From: Pseudomonadota bacterium
Lineage (GTDB): Bacteria; Pseudomonadota; Alphaproteobacteria; Thalassobaculales; Thalassobaculaceae
DNA length: 13,891 nt
Direction of reading: 5' to 3'
NCBI GenBank assembly: GCA_027623845.1
Contig: JAQBUJ010000021.1
Coordinates: forward strand, 1-13,891
The position numbers and the translations under genes were made by a program. The notes below the pieces were generated by a model, which did no database searches, had not been told where the DNA came from, and worked only from the letters and a program-made list of their open reading frames with translations. Below are positions 1 to 8,276 of this stretch, in pieces. How positions within the stretch are numbered: the first letter of the stretch is position 1; each line of letters starts with the position of its first letter.

Positions 1-2264
1 TCGGCGAGCGCGTCGACGACGGCATTCATCACCGCCGGCATGGCCCCGGCGCAGCCGGCTTCACCGCAGCCTTTAGCGCCAAGCGCGTTGGTGGTCGCAG
101 GCACCGGGTGGCTGCCAAAGGCGAAATTGGGCAGATCGCCGGCGCGCGGCATCGCATAGTCCATGAACGAGCCGGACAGCATCTGACCATCGCCGTCATA
201 GGCGACATGCTCCATCAGCGCCTGGCCCAGCCCCTGAGCCACGCCGCCATGGCTTTGACCTTGGACCATCAAGGGGTTCACCAGGACGCCGAAGTCATTG
301 ACCATGGAATAGGAAACCACCACCACCTGACCGGTCTCCGGATCGATCTCGACCTCGCAGACATGGCAGCCATTGGGAAACGCCGAGGGGACGCCGCCAT
401 GGTTCAGGCGCACGTCCAGACTATCCGGCACGTCGTCTGGCAGGGCGCTGGTTTGGCGCAATTCGGCGGCAAGTTCGATAACCCCAATCGCCCGGTCGGT
501 GCCGGCAACGGTCAGGGTGCCGTTGGAAAATTCAATATCCTCCGCCGCGGCTTCCAGGACATGGGCGGCGGCCTTCTTGGCCTTCTCGATGACCACGCCG
601 CTGGCCTCAATGATGGCGCCGCCAGAGGCCATGATCGATTTCGACCCACCGGTGCCGCCGCCGGTGATCAATTCATCACTGTCACCCTGCAGCAGCCGGA
701 TCTTCTCGAACGGAATGCCGAGATAGCTATGCAGCACTTGGCCGAACGGGGCGGCGTGGCCTTGGCCGTAATCCAGGGTCCCGGTGATGATGGTTACGCC
801 GCCATCGGCATCGAAGCGGATCCCGCCCATCTCGGTCTCGACCGGGGCGGTCACCTCCAAATAGGTGCTGAGCCCAAGGCCGCGCAGCTTGCCCCGGGTC
901 TTGCTTTGCGCCTTGCGGGCGGCAAAACCGCTCCAGTCCGCCTGAGCTAGCCCGTCCTCGAGCACAGCTGGGAAATCACCGCTGTCATAGGTTTGTCCCG
1001 AGGGCGCCAGATAAGGGATGGCGCCGGGCAGGATCTGGTTGCGCCGACGCAGTTCGACGCGCTCGATACCCATCTCGCGCGCCGCCGTGTCGATCAGGCG
1101 CTCCATGTAGTAGTTGGCTTCCGGTCGCCCGGCGCCGCGATAGGCGCTGATCGGGCTGGTATTGGTAAAGGCGCAGATCGTGTTGATCTCGATCAGCGGC
1201 GTGCGGTAGACGCTGGTGATGTTCTTAACCGCGTTGTTGGTCGCCATGTTGGGGCCGACGGCGGTCAAATACCCGCCGAGATTGGCATGGATGTTCAGGC
1301 GCACCGCCAGGAACCTGCCATCGGCGTCGAGGGCCAATTCCGCCCCGACCTCATGGTCGCGACCCTGCTGGTCCGACAAAAAGGCGCTGGAGCGCTCATC
1401 GGTCCATTTCACCGGCTGGGTCAGCAGGCGGGCGGCATGCATCAGACAGATGTATTCGGGATAGACAAAGCTTTTCATCCCGAAGGAGCCGCCGACATTG
1501 CCGGTCAGCACCCGCACCTGTTCCGGCTCGACCTTCAGCAGGTTGGCCAATTGCCGGCGCATCCCGAAGGCGCCCTGACAGCCGATCCTCATGGTGAACC
1601 GCTGGCTGTCCTGGTCGTAATGCGCCAGCGCCGAGCGCGGCTCCATCGTGGCGACGACGATGCGGTTGTTGCGGATATCCAAACGAGTGACATGGGCCGC
1701 CTTGGCGAAGGCCTCGGCGACGAGCTCTTCCTTACCGAAATGAAAGTCCAGCGCCACATTGGCCGGCACGTCGTCATAGAGCACGGGCGCTCCAGGCTTA
1801 GCGGCCTCGCGGGCGGTGGTGACGGCGGGTAGTGGGTCGATGTCGACGACCACCGCCTCGGCTGCGTCCTTGGCCTGAATGGCGGTCTCGGCAATAACGC
1901 AGGCGACGGGATCGCCGACGAACCGGACCTTGTCGGACACCAAGGACGGGCGGGCCGGCTTCAACAGCGGCGTGCCATCCCGGCTTTTCACGGTCATGCC
2001 ATTGGGCAGGCCGCCATAATCTCCCAGGTCGGCGCCGGTCAGCACCAGCCGGACACCGGGCATCGCTTTGGCCTCGGCGGTATCGATGCCGCGGATCACC
2101 CCATGGGCATGGACGCTGCGCACGACCGCCGCATAGAGTTGGTCCGGTAAATTCAGGTCATCGGTGAAGCGGCCTTGGCCGCGCAGCAACATCGGATCCT
2201 CGGTGCGCGGAACCGATTGGCCTATCGCGAACTTCATATCTGCGAGATCTCGCTCGACACTCAT
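1..2264 (-). CDS. Molybdenum hydroxylase large subunit, form II CoxL-like (xanthine dehydrogenase family), 3' end cut by window
   Basis: The reverse strand encodes 754 residues from ATG at 2264 and runs off the left edge. A CGGAG ribosome-binding site lies 6 bases before the start. The protein is the molybdopterin-binding catalytic subunit of an aerobic CO dehydrogenase / xanthine dehydrogenase type enzyme. These hydroxylate a carbon using water and pass electrons to FAD and 2Fe-2S subunits. The N-terminal part matches the a/b hammerhead domain (GQSVPRTEDPMLLRGQGRF near residue 13). VGGSFGMK lies at 257-264 and AYRGAGR at 374-380. The second motif marks form II; true CO dehydrogenases (form I) carry AYxCSFR, so CO oxidation is unlikely. 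GCGEAG near the end holds the expected catalytic glutamate, Glu735. The family usually has about 760-800 residues, so only a short C-terminus is missing. The medium and small subunits are not here and may lie beyond the left edge. The substrate cannot be predicted. Confidence 0.93.
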   Translation of the reverse strand, partial: MSVERDLADMKFAIGQSVPRTEDPMLLRGQGRFTDDLNLPDQLYAAVVRSVHAHGVIRGIDTAEAKAMPGVRLVLTGADLGDYGGLPNGMTVKSRDGTPLLKPARPSLVSDKVRFVGDPVACVIAETAIQAKDAAEAVVVDIDPLPAVTTAREAAKPGAPVLYDDVPANVALDFHFGKEELVAEAFAKAAHVTRLDIRNNRIVVATMEPRSALAHYDQDSQRFTMRIGCQGAFGMRRQLANLLKVEPEQVRVLTGNVGGSFGMKSFVYPEYICLMHAARLLTQPVKWTDERSSAFLSDQQGRDHEVGAELALDADGRFLAVRLNIHANLGGYLTAVGPNMATNNAVKNITSVYRTPLIEINTICAFTNTSPISAYRGAGRPEANYYMERLIDTAAREMGIERVELRRRNQILPGAIPYLAPSGQTYDSGDFPAVLEDGLAQADWSGFAARKAQSKTRGKLRGLGLSTYLEVTAPVETEMGGIRFDADGGVTIITGTLDYGQGHAAPFGQVLHSYLGIPFEKIRLLQGDSDELITGGGTGGSKSIMASGGAIIEASGVVIEKAKKAAAHVLEAAAEDIEFSNGTLTVAGTDRAIGVIELAAELRQTSALPDDVPDSLDVRLNHGGVPSAFPNGCHVCEVEIDPETGQVVVVSYSMVNDFGVLVNPLMVQGQSHGGVAQGLGQALMEHVAYDGDGQMLSGSFMDYAMPRAGDLPNFAFGSHPVPATTNALGAKGCGEAGCAGAMPAVMNAVVDALA

Positions 2265-2400
2265 GGAAAACTCCGAGGATGAACGGCGGGGCAGGAGGCC
2301 CATGGTAGCGCATGCGGAGGATGCCCCGCACCCGGTTTTCTGCGCTCAATGAATGCAAGGCGGATGTTTGGCGATAAGGCGCTTGTACCTTGCCGCCCGG

Positions 2401-2430
2401 TTGGTCGATGATCCTGCCAAAGCCTATAAC
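2401..2430 (+). promoter_or_regulatory. Candidate sigma-70 promoter for the hydrolase / FAD oxidoreductase unit
   Basis: TTGGTC at 2401-2406 and TATAAC at 2425-2430 are separated by 18 bases. The -10 box matches the consensus at five of six positions; the -35 box is weaker. The expected transcription start, near 2437, would give a short leader carrying GGGGGA before the ATG at 2451. It lies in the 186-bp gap between two divergent genes, where a promoter is expected. This is a motif match only. No clear promoter was found for the opposite gene. Confidence 0.35.
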
Positions 2431-2450
2431 GGATCGAACCGGGGGATCGG

Positions 2451-3299
2451 ATGACGACCGAGATGTATCGCGATCAGATGATGCCGTTTTTGGCGTCCAG
2501 TGGCTTTCACCGCCTGTCGTATCGGGAGTGGGGGGAGGCGAAAAACCCCAAGGTCTTGATGTGCGTGCATGGTTTGTCGCGTAACCGGTTGGATTTCGAT
2601 ACCATCGCCGCCGCGCTTTCGGATCATTACCGGGTGATCTCGGTCGATATGCCGGGACGCGGCGACAGCGACTGGATGCCGAATGCCGAGGATTACAATT
2701 TCGGCTTCTTTCAAAGCCTCATCGCCTCGGTGATCGCGGTCTCGGGCGCCGAGTCCGTCGATTGGATCGGCACCTCGATGGGCGGGATCATGGGGATGGA
2801 TCTGGCCGGCCAGCCAGCCAGTCCGATCCGGCGGATGGTGTTGAACGATATCGGCCCGTTTATCAGTGGCGCCAGCCGGGCGGCCAATGCCGGCCTCGCG
2901 GATTCCGCCACCACTTTCGAGACCGAGGAAGAGGCGGTTCAGTTCGTTCTGGAAACCCGCAAGGCTTTTGGCCCGTTCACCGCCGATGGCGCGCGGAAAT
3001 TAACCCTCGACAGTTTGGTGCGCAGCGCTGAGGGCAAGTGGCGGATGCATTACGATCCACGGATCACCCAGGGCCGCGATGCCTCCGATGTTTCGATGTG
3101 GGACAAATGGGGCCGGATTTCGATCCCGGTACTGACCCTATGGGGGGTGGAGTCGACTTTGCTGTCCTCGGCGACGATGGAGCAAATGAAAGCCACCGGG
3201 CCCCGCACCGAAGTATTGGCGATTGACGGCTATGGCCATTGTCCCGGCCTGACTTCGGAATTGGAAATCCGCACCATCCGGGAATTTTTACTCCGGTAG
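2451..3299 (+). CDS. Alpha/beta hydrolase with atypical catalytic acid position
   Basis: This 282-residue cytoplasmic-type protein has the alpha/beta hydrolase fold and no signal peptide. A purine-rich GGGGGA lies about 6-7 bases before the ATG. HGLSRN (40-45) gives the oxyanion-hole strand-loop. DMPGRGDSD (66-74) is the usual loop after strand 4. GTSMGG (107-112) is the nucleophile elbow with Ser109, and His263 in GYGHCPGL is the expected catalytic histidine. The acid position is odd: relatives commonly read G-x-x-S-D-L-L, whereas here WGVESTLLS (231-239) has Thr236 where Asp is expected, with Glu234 nearby. It could use another acid, have altered activity, or act on an unusual ester or C-C bond. 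It is 58 bases from the FAD oxidoreductase on the same strand, so the two are probably co-transcribed. The fold is certain; the substrate is unknown. Confidence 0.9.
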   Translation: MTTEMYRDQMMPFLASSGFHRLSYREWGEAKNPKVLMCVHGLSRNRLDFDTIAAALSDHYRVISVDMPGRGDSDWMPNAEDYNFGFFQSLIASVIAVSGAESVDWIGTSMGGIMGMDLAGQPASPIRRMVLNDIGPFISGASRAANAGLADSATTFETEEEAVQFVLETRKAFGPFTADGARKLTLDSLVRSAEGKWRMHYDPRITQGRDASDVSMWDKWGRISIPVLTLWGVESTLLSSATMEQMKATGPRTEVLAIDGYGHCPGLTSELEIRTIREFLLR

Positions 3300-3357
3300 G
3301 TCTTGAATGGACGCGGAATTCAGGCGGCCGGATAGCAAATTAAGCAGGGGGCGAGCC

Positions 3358-4473
3358 ATGCATGTGGTGATTTGCGGCGGCGGCGTCATCGGCGCCTCGA
3401 TCGCCTATTTCCTTAGCTTGCGCGGTGTAGAGGTGACCGTCGTCGAGCGGTCGGGGGTCGCCTGTGCGGCGTCCGGCAAGTCCGGGGGATTTTTGGCGCT
3501 GGATTGGTGCGACGCCTCGCCGCTGCAGCTGTTGGCTCGGCGCAGTTTCGCGCTGCACGCCGAATTGGCCGAGACCTTGGAGGCTGATTGGGGTTACCGC
3601 CGTCTCGACACGCTTGGCGTTCTGGCCAGCGACAGTCGGGATTTTTCCAGCAGTCGGGCGCTGCGCACGCCGCCTTGGCTGGGCCCCGAGACGGCGGTGC
3701 ATGGCCGGCTTGGCACCGAGGCCTCGACGGCGCAAGTGCATCCCGGAGATTTTACCAAAGCGATGATGCAAGCAGCCGGCGCGCGCGGCGCCCGGTTGCG
3801 CCTGGGCGCCATCGAGAGCGTCAGGCTTGGCGATGATGGCAAGCGGGCAACCGGCGTGATCGTCGACGGCGCGGTTCTGGAGGCTGACGCCGTGGTGATC
3901 GCGATGGGCCCTTGGTCGGTGCTGGCCTGCCAGTGGCTGCCGCTACCGGCCGTCTACGGTTTGAAGGGCCATAGCTTTGTGTTTCATTATCAACCGCCGA
4001 GCACACCGCACGCCTTGTTCTTGGAATATGAGGATCAGCGGGGCGAGGTCGACTCGCCGGAGGTTTTTCCGCGTACCGACGGCACCACCTATGTCTGCGG
4101 CGCCCGTGGTCATGATCCGCTGCCGATTGATCCGGATCACATCACCATCGAGAGCGGGCCAAGCGCCCGTCTGATGCGACAGATCGAACGGTTCGCACCG
4201 GATCTGGCAGCGTCGGAGATCGTCGCGACCCAGGCCTGCTATCGCCCGGTGACCGAGGATGGTTTACCGCTGATTGGTCCGGTTCCCGGCGTTAGCGGCG
4301 CGTATATCGCGACCGGGCACAGCGTCTGGGGCATTCTCAATGCGCCAGCAACGGGCGAAGCGATGGCGGAACTGTTGGTCGATGGCGAAGCAAAACTGGA
4401 TCTTTCGGCCTTTGACCCGGCCCGGCTTAGGGTGCTGCCCGCCGAGGATGTCGGGCCGGCGCCCGCGCTCTAG
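3358..4473 (+). CDS. FAD-dependent oxidoreductase, DAO (D-amino-acid oxidase-like) family
   Basis: This 371-residue flavoprotein belongs to the DAO superfamily, which oxidises amine or amino-acid type substrates using bound FAD. The Rossmann motif GGGVIGAS starts at residue 7, and Glu30 at the end of the second strand is placed to bind the adenosine ribose. ASGKSGGFLALDWCD (38-52) resembles the FAD-contact region of the TDA3/FOXRED-like branch, from memory of the family. The C-terminal part, YRPVTEDGLPLIGPVPG followed by YIATGHSVWGI (295-326), is the typical second FAD-binding segment. I chose ATG at 3358 because the FAD motif should lie near the N-terminus and GGGGG sits 7-8 bases upstream. 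An ATG at 3307 would add 17 residues and is the alternative. The gene follows the hydrolase closely. Its stop codon overlaps that of the convergent acyl-CoA synthetase. The substrate is unknown. Confidence 0.9.
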   Translation: MHVVICGGGVIGASIAYFLSLRGVEVTVVERSGVACAASGKSGGFLALDWCDASPLQLLARRSFALHAELAETLEADWGYRRLDTLGVLASDSRDFSSSRALRTPPWLGPETAVHGRLGTEASTAQVHPGDFTKAMMQAAGARGARLRLGAIESVRLGDDGKRATGVIVDGAVLEADAVVIAMGPWSVLACQWLPLPAVYGLKGHSFVFHYQPPSTPHALFLEYEDQRGEVDSPEVFPRTDGTTYVCGARGHDPLPIDPDHITIESGPSARLMRQIERFAPDLAASEIVATQACYRPVTEDGLPLIGPVPGVSGAYIATGHSVWGILNAPATGEAMAELLVDGEAKLDLSAFDPARLRVLPAEDVGPAPAL

Positions 4474-6005
4474 GAATCCAGCAAGTCTTCCAATTCGTGC
4501 CGAAGAACCTTGCCGGAGATGTTGCGCGGAAAAGCCTCGTGGTCGAGGAAGCGAATTTCTTTTGGCTGCTTGAACCCGGCGAGGCTGGCCCGGCAGAGGG
4601 CGAAAAGTTCGGTTGTCGCCAGGCTGGCGTCGGAGCGGGCGACGAAGGCGATCGGCACCTCGCCCCAACGATCGTCCGACCGGCGCACGACGGCGGCCTC
4701 GGTCACCCTTGGGTCGGTCAACAGCACCCGTTCGATCTCCGCCGGGTAGATGTTCTCTCCGCCGGATTTGATCATATATTTGACCCGGTCGACGAAATCG
4801 AAACTGCCATCCGGGTTGCGTTTGAGCAGGTCGCCATTGTGGAACCAACCGTCGCGAAAATCCTGGGCATTGGTCTCCTCGGCCCGCCAATAGCCACTGA
4901 ACAGGGTCGGGCCGCGTATCGCCAATGCCCCCGGCATGCCCGGCGCGACGTCGTCGTCGTTCTCGTCAAGCAAGCGGATCTCGCAATGCGGGCTGGGAAG
5001 TTTAGAGAGGTTGGCGGGCACTACACCGATCGCTAGCGGGTTGCCGACCGACGGCAGGCTACCGGTTTCGGTGGTGCCGAAAGTGTTGGCATAGGGCGCG
5101 TCGAGCAGTCGGGTGATCTCAGCCAACAGATGACCGGGCACCAGATCCGCCATGACCCCGCACAGCCGGATGCCGGCGGGCGGTTCGTTACGTCGTTTTA
5201 GCTCATCGATGAAGCTCTCGACCATGCCGGGGATGACGATCAGCCAACCGATCGGCTCGCGCAAGGCGATATCGGCCAGGCGAACCGCATCGAACCCGTC
5301 CTCGACGATTACCTTGCCGCCGCCCAGTAGGGTCATCAGCGCCAGATCCATGCCGCCCATGTGGAACATCGGCGTCCAGCACACGAAACTGTCTCCGGGC
5401 ATCACCGCAAAGTCCGAACGGGCGCCGGAGGCCCGCGCCACCTCGGCCCGATGGCTGATCAGCGCGCCTTTGGGCAGGCCGGTGGTGCCGCTGGTATAAA
5501 GGATCAGCAGGCCATCCTCTGGATCTATCTGCCGGTCCAGGGGCGAGGGATCGGCGCTGGCCAGCTTGGCCTCATAGTCCGGGCCGAATTCCAGCACCGC
5601 CGCCCCGTCGATGTGCAATGCCTCCAGGGTCGCCTTGTGCCGCGCCGAGATCAGCGCCAGGGCCGGCTCTACCAGCGAGACGCAATGCTGCAGTTCCGGC
5701 GCCGCTAGCCGCCAGTTCTGACAGGCCAGGATGGCGCCGATTTTACCAGCAGCCAAAGTCGCCTCGATATATTCCGGTCGGTTCTCCGACAGGATGGCGA
5801 TCCGGTCGCCGGGTTTGATGCCGGTTTCCAGCAGGACCCGGGCGAGGCGGTTGGCGCGGGCGTCGAGTTCGGCGAAGGACCAGATCCGCTCACCAGCTTG
5901 TAAAGCCGGACGCTCCGGCGTTGAGCGGGCGCGGTCGCTGAGCATGCTGGACACGGTGCTGTGCGACGCGCGGCGGATCAGGGAGGCGGTGGGGGATGCA
6001 GGCAT
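4470..6005 (-). CDS. Acyl-CoA synthetase (AMP-binding, class I adenylate-forming enzyme)
   Basis: This 511-residue enzyme activates a carboxylic acid with ATP to an acyl-adenylate and then to an acyl-CoA. Core motifs are complete: LYTSGTTGLPKG (169-180, phosphate loop), TFGTTETG (308-315), GDL (391-393), VDRVKYMIKSGGENIYPAEIE (first part 405-415, hinge and A8 region) and Lys499 in NISGKVLRHEL, the adenylation lysine. The sequence is most like FadD / medium- or aromatic-acid CoA ligases, but acid specificity cannot be read. I chose ATG at 6005, where the family homology begins. The frame stays open upstream to 6161, but those 52 residues look non-coding. The ribosome-binding site is weak (GAG 6 bases upstream). 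The gene converges on the FAD oxidoreductase, with a 4-base overlap of the stop codons. It could supply a CoA thioester to the SDR and hydrolase enzymes nearby; that is inference. Confidence 0.93.
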   Translation of the reverse strand: MPASPTASLIRRASHSTVSSMLSDRARSTPERPALQAGERIWSFAELDARANRLARVLLETGIKPGDRIAILSENRPEYIEATLAAGKIGAILACQNWRLAAPELQHCVSLVEPALALISARHKATLEALHIDGAAVLEFGPDYEAKLASADPSPLDRQIDPEDGLLILYTSGTTGLPKGALISHRAEVARASGARSDFAVMPGDSFVCWTPMFHMGGMDLALMTLLGGGKVIVEDGFDAVRLADIALREPIGWLIVIPGMVESFIDELKRRNEPPAGIRLCGVMADLVPGHLLAEITRLLDAPYANTFGTTETGSLPSVGNPLAIGVVPANLSKLPSPHCEIRLLDENDDDVAPGMPGALAIRGPTLFSGYWRAEETNAQDFRDGWFHNGDLLKRNPDGSFDFVDRVKYMIKSGGENIYPAEIERVLLTDPRVTEAAVVRRSDDRWGEVPIAFVARSDASLATTELFALCRASLAGFKQPKEIRFLDHEAFPRNISGKVLRHELEDLLDS

Positions 6006-6313
6006 GAAAAACTCGGGGGCGGGTGATGGCTGCCGCCATGGTGAGGCGTCGTCGGGGCGGACGCTAGGGGATTGTTGCTGGGAGGCGCCGGTAAACTGAG
6101 AGGCGCAGGTAAAGAAGGATACCCAGGCCCGTCGACCAACGGCCAGAAGCCGGCTTGTCAATCCTCAAAACCCGGCGCGCCGCGCCGCGCCGAAAATGCA
6201 TGCCGGCGCTTGCGGAAACTACCTAGACAGACCGTGTTTTCCCTAATTTCGGGAGCGCTCTGAAAAAGCCAATATGCGCCCTCAAACGGATCGCCCGGAT
6301 CGAGGAACGCCCG
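6006..6313. other. Intergenic region upstream of the acyl-CoA synthetase and the small ORF
   Basis: About 308 bases lie between two divergent starts. No convincing gene is present. It should hold the promoters of the acyl-CoA synthetase (minus) and, if real, of the small gene at 6314 (plus). A perfect TTGACA reads on the minus strand at 6161-6156 but has no good -10 box at 16-18 bases. A 10-base palindrome, CGGCGCGCCG, lies at 6173-6182 within a run of repeated GCGCC. Confidence 0.5.
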
Positions 6314-6505
6314 ATGTCGTACTTTTTAAACTCGACCGTTACCCCGCGCCAAAAACGGGATGGGCGCGGCGCCTGCGCGCCGAAACTCGTTCCGTCCTAT
6401 CGGGTAAACCTGCAGAGCGTTCTGACGGTGAGCGAAGATGATTTCGACGATGAGACCGTCCTGCGGGTCATTGCCCGGCGCAAATCTGCGCTCGAGTATT
6501 GTTAA
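6314..6505 (+). CDS. Possible small hypothetical protein (63 residues)
   Basis: A short frame begins with ATG at 6314 and has a good ribosome-binding site, GAGGA at 6302-6306, seven bases upstream. That is better than most larger genes here. About two thirds of its third codon positions are G or C, compatible with coding but not decisive. The N-terminal half is basic and rich in Arg/Lys. The C-terminal half has an acidic patch (SEDDFDDE) and then VLRVIARRKSALEYC, which could form an amphipathic helix. There is no signal peptide or membrane segment. I do not recognise the family and assign no function. It faces the EamA transporter gene tail to tail, with 28 bases between the stops. It may be a chance frame in an intergenic region. 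Confidence 0.4.
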   Translation: MSYFLNSTVTPRQKRDGRGACAPKLVPSYRVNLQSVLTVSEDDFDDETVLRVIARRKSALEYC

Positions 6506-6533
6506 GCCCTGGAGGTAATGTGACGGTCGGGTT

Positions 6534-7427
6534 TTACCCGTCGCCGCCCTTCATCGCATTGCGTCGCATTGTGTAGATAATCAGTGTCGCTCCGGCCCAG
6601 GTCCAAATCACCGGAACTTCGGCGAAAATAATGAAGCCGATCCCGGCGGCATAGATCAACCGGACATATTCCAGCGGTTGTGCGGCCGAGGCCTCGGCCT
6701 CTTTGTAACCGCGGATCATGCAGTACTGCACCATCGACATCAGCAGCGCGATCCCGACGATCAACCCCATTTCTGTCCAGGTCGGTTCGATCCATAGCCA
6801 CCAACACGGCACCGCGTAGGCAACGGTCAACACGCCTGCGTGATAGGCCATGATGGTGCTGGGCCGTTCCGTCGTCGTCAGGCTTTTGGTCATGATCAGA
6901 TTGCAGGCGACCAGGGCCGCTGAGAACAACGCCATCACCGCATATTCGTTCACCCCCTCAGGGCTCGGTCGGACGATGACCAGAACCCCGATGAAGCCGA
7001 TGATCGTGGCGCTCCAGCGGCGGATGCCAACGACTTCCTTCAACACGATGATGGCCAGCAGGGTGGCGAACATCGCCCGAGAAAAGCTGATCGCCGTGGC
7101 TTCGGCCAGGGGCAGATGGACAATGGCGGTGAACCCGGTGGTCATCGCCACGATCGATATGGCGCAGCGCGACAGGTGCAGCTTCAGTCGCTGGGTGCGG
7201 AACGCGCCGGGGAACTGTTTGGTCAGGATCGGCGTCAGCAATATGAAAACGAACATCTGGCGAAAGAACAGAATTTCCAAAACCGGCAGGCGCTGGCCGA
7301 CGAATTTGATGCCTGTCACCATCACGGTCGCGAAAAGTCCACCGGCAAGCAACCAAAGCGACCCTCGGGCGTTGCCCGAAAGGCCGTCCCATGTTGCGAT
7401 GAGGCGTTGGCGCCGTGTGGACGTCAC
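6534..7427 (-). CDS. EamA/DMT-superfamily inner-membrane transporter
   Basis: This 297-residue integral membrane protein belongs to the drug/metabolite transporter superfamily. Two EamA repeats of about five helices each are visible, roughly residues 22-152 and 160-288, for about ten membrane segments in all. The first repeat ends with the typical LPLAEATAISFSRAMF ... LLAIIVLKE pattern (106-131) and then GFIGVLVIVRP. The second has AEASAAQPLEY (244-254), the matching segment. Such proteins move small metabolites, often by export, but the substrate is not predictable. The start is GTG at 7427, preceded by GAGAG. An in-frame TAA lies six codons upstream, so the start cannot be far from this. 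The gene is divergent from the SDR gene, with 96 bases between the starts, so their promoters must lie close together or overlap. Confidence 0.92.
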   Translation of the reverse strand: MTSTRRQRLIATWDGLSGNARGSLWLLAGGLFATVMVTGIKFVGQRLPVLEILFFRQMFVFILLTPILTKQFPGAFRTQRLKLHLSRCAISIVAMTTGFTAIVHLPLAEATAISFSRAMFATLLAIIVLKEVVGIRRWSATIIGFIGVLVIVRPSPEGVNEYAVMALFSAALVACNLIMTKSLTTTERPSTIMAYHAGVLTVAYAVPCWWLWIEPTWTEMGLIVGIALLMSMVQYCMIRGYKEAEASAAQPLEYVRLIYAAGIGFIIFAEVPVIWTWAGATLIIYTMRRNAMKGGDG

Positions 7428-7523
7428 AGGGCGGCTCTCTTATCGTCGTCTCGCATCGCCGTTGGGCCATTGGGTCAGGAGGATGATGAGGCGCTAAGTC
7501 TTGCATGGAATGGGATCGCGAGT

Positions 7524-8276
7524 ATGAGAAATATCAATGGCATCGTGGCCTGGGTCACCGGCGCCGGCACCGGAATCGGCGAGGGGGCGGCGATAGCCCT
7601 GGCCCGTGACGGGGCGAAAGTGGTGCTGACGGGGCGACGTGAGGCGCTGTTGCAGGCGGTGGCCGAGAAGATCCGCGCTGCCGGTGGCGCCGCCGAAGTC
7701 GCGCCCGGGGACGCCACCGATCGCCAGGGTATGCGGGCCATGGCCGCCGATATCCACGCGCGGCATGGCCGACTCGATCTATTGTTTAACAATCACGGCG
7801 TCAACGTCACCGACCGCGCCTGGGGCGGCGATAATCTGGATGGTTGGGACGAGGTGATCGATGTCAACGTCAAGGGCGCCTATAATTGCGCCGACGCGGC
7901 GCTGCGGGTGATGCGACCCCAGGGTGAGGGGACGATCATCACCACCTCGTCGAAGGCGGGGGTCAACTATTCACCCCGCGCCGGCGTCGCCTACGGCGCT
8001 TCCAAGCATGCGGTGATGGCGCTGAACCAGCTGATCAACATGGAAGAGGGCAATAACGGCATCCGCGCCTGTGTGCTCTGTCCCGGCGAAGTCGAAACGC
8101 CGATTCTCGACAAGCGCCCGATCCAGGTGCCGGCCGAAGAGCGGGCCAAGCTGATCCAATCCGAGGATATGGGCGAGATCGTCGTCTTCATCATGAAGAT
8201 GCCGGCCCGGGTCACTCTCAACGAAATGGTGATCAGCCCGACCTATACCCGCAAACTACAGCCGGGTGAGGGTTGA
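7524..8276 (+). CDS. Short-chain dehydrogenase/reductase (SDR)
   Basis: This 250-residue classical SDR is an NAD(P)(H)-dependent oxidoreductase acting on an alcohol or ketone group. TGAGTGIG (12-19) binds the cofactor, and TGRRE (36-40) after strand 2 suggests NADP(H). NNHG (89-92) is a variant of the usual NNAG. Asn115 in DVNVKG fits the active-site asparagine. The catalytic part is TTSSKAG (140-146) with Ser143, then YGASK (157-161) with Tyr157 and Lys161. CPGEVETP (187-194) is the usual segment after strand 6. The frame stays open far upstream, but ATG at 7524 gives the normal family length and places the cofactor motif near the N-terminus. The ribosome-binding site is weak (GGGA). The stop overlaps the start of the next gene by one base (TGATG), so the two proteins are probably made together. 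The substrate is unknown. Confidence 0.94.
   Translation: MRNINGIVAWVTGAGTGIGEGAAIALARDGAKVVLTGRREALLQAVAEKIRAAGGAAEVAPGDATDRQGMRAMAADIHARHGRLDLLFNNHGVNVTDRAWGGDNLDGWDEVIDVNVKGAYNCADAALRVMRPQGEGTIITTSSKAGVNYSPRAGVAYGASKHAVMALNQLINMEEGNNGIRACVLCPGEVETPILDKRPIQVPAEERAKLIQSEDMGEIVVFIMKMPARVTLNEMVISPTYTRKLQPGEG

Noticed and set aside
108..1832. Long plus-strand open frames (108-950 and 993-1832) opposite the Mo hydroxylase gene
   Set aside because: The minus strand of this stretch encodes a continuous, clearly homologous CoxL-like protein. The plus-strand products look like GC-rich antisense shadows with no recognisable motifs.
2356..2394. GCAAGG ... CCTTGC inverted repeat between the divergent genes
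   Set aside because: Only six bases pair across a loop of about 27 bases, which is likely by chance in this composition.
6006..6161. 52-residue N-terminal extension of the acyl-CoA synthetase
   Set aside because: The extra residues show no family similarity and no ribosome-binding site; the ATG at 6005 sits where homologs begin.
6156..6161. Perfect TTGACA -35 box on the minus strand upstream of the acyl-CoA synthetase
   Set aside because: No acceptable -10 hexamer is found at a spacing of 16-18 bases, so a promoter cannot be called from it.
7116..7523. N-terminal extension of the SDR frame
   Set aside because: It runs antisense across the EamA transporter gene, and the SDR family normally starts a few residues before the TGxxxGIG motif, as it does from ATG at 7524.
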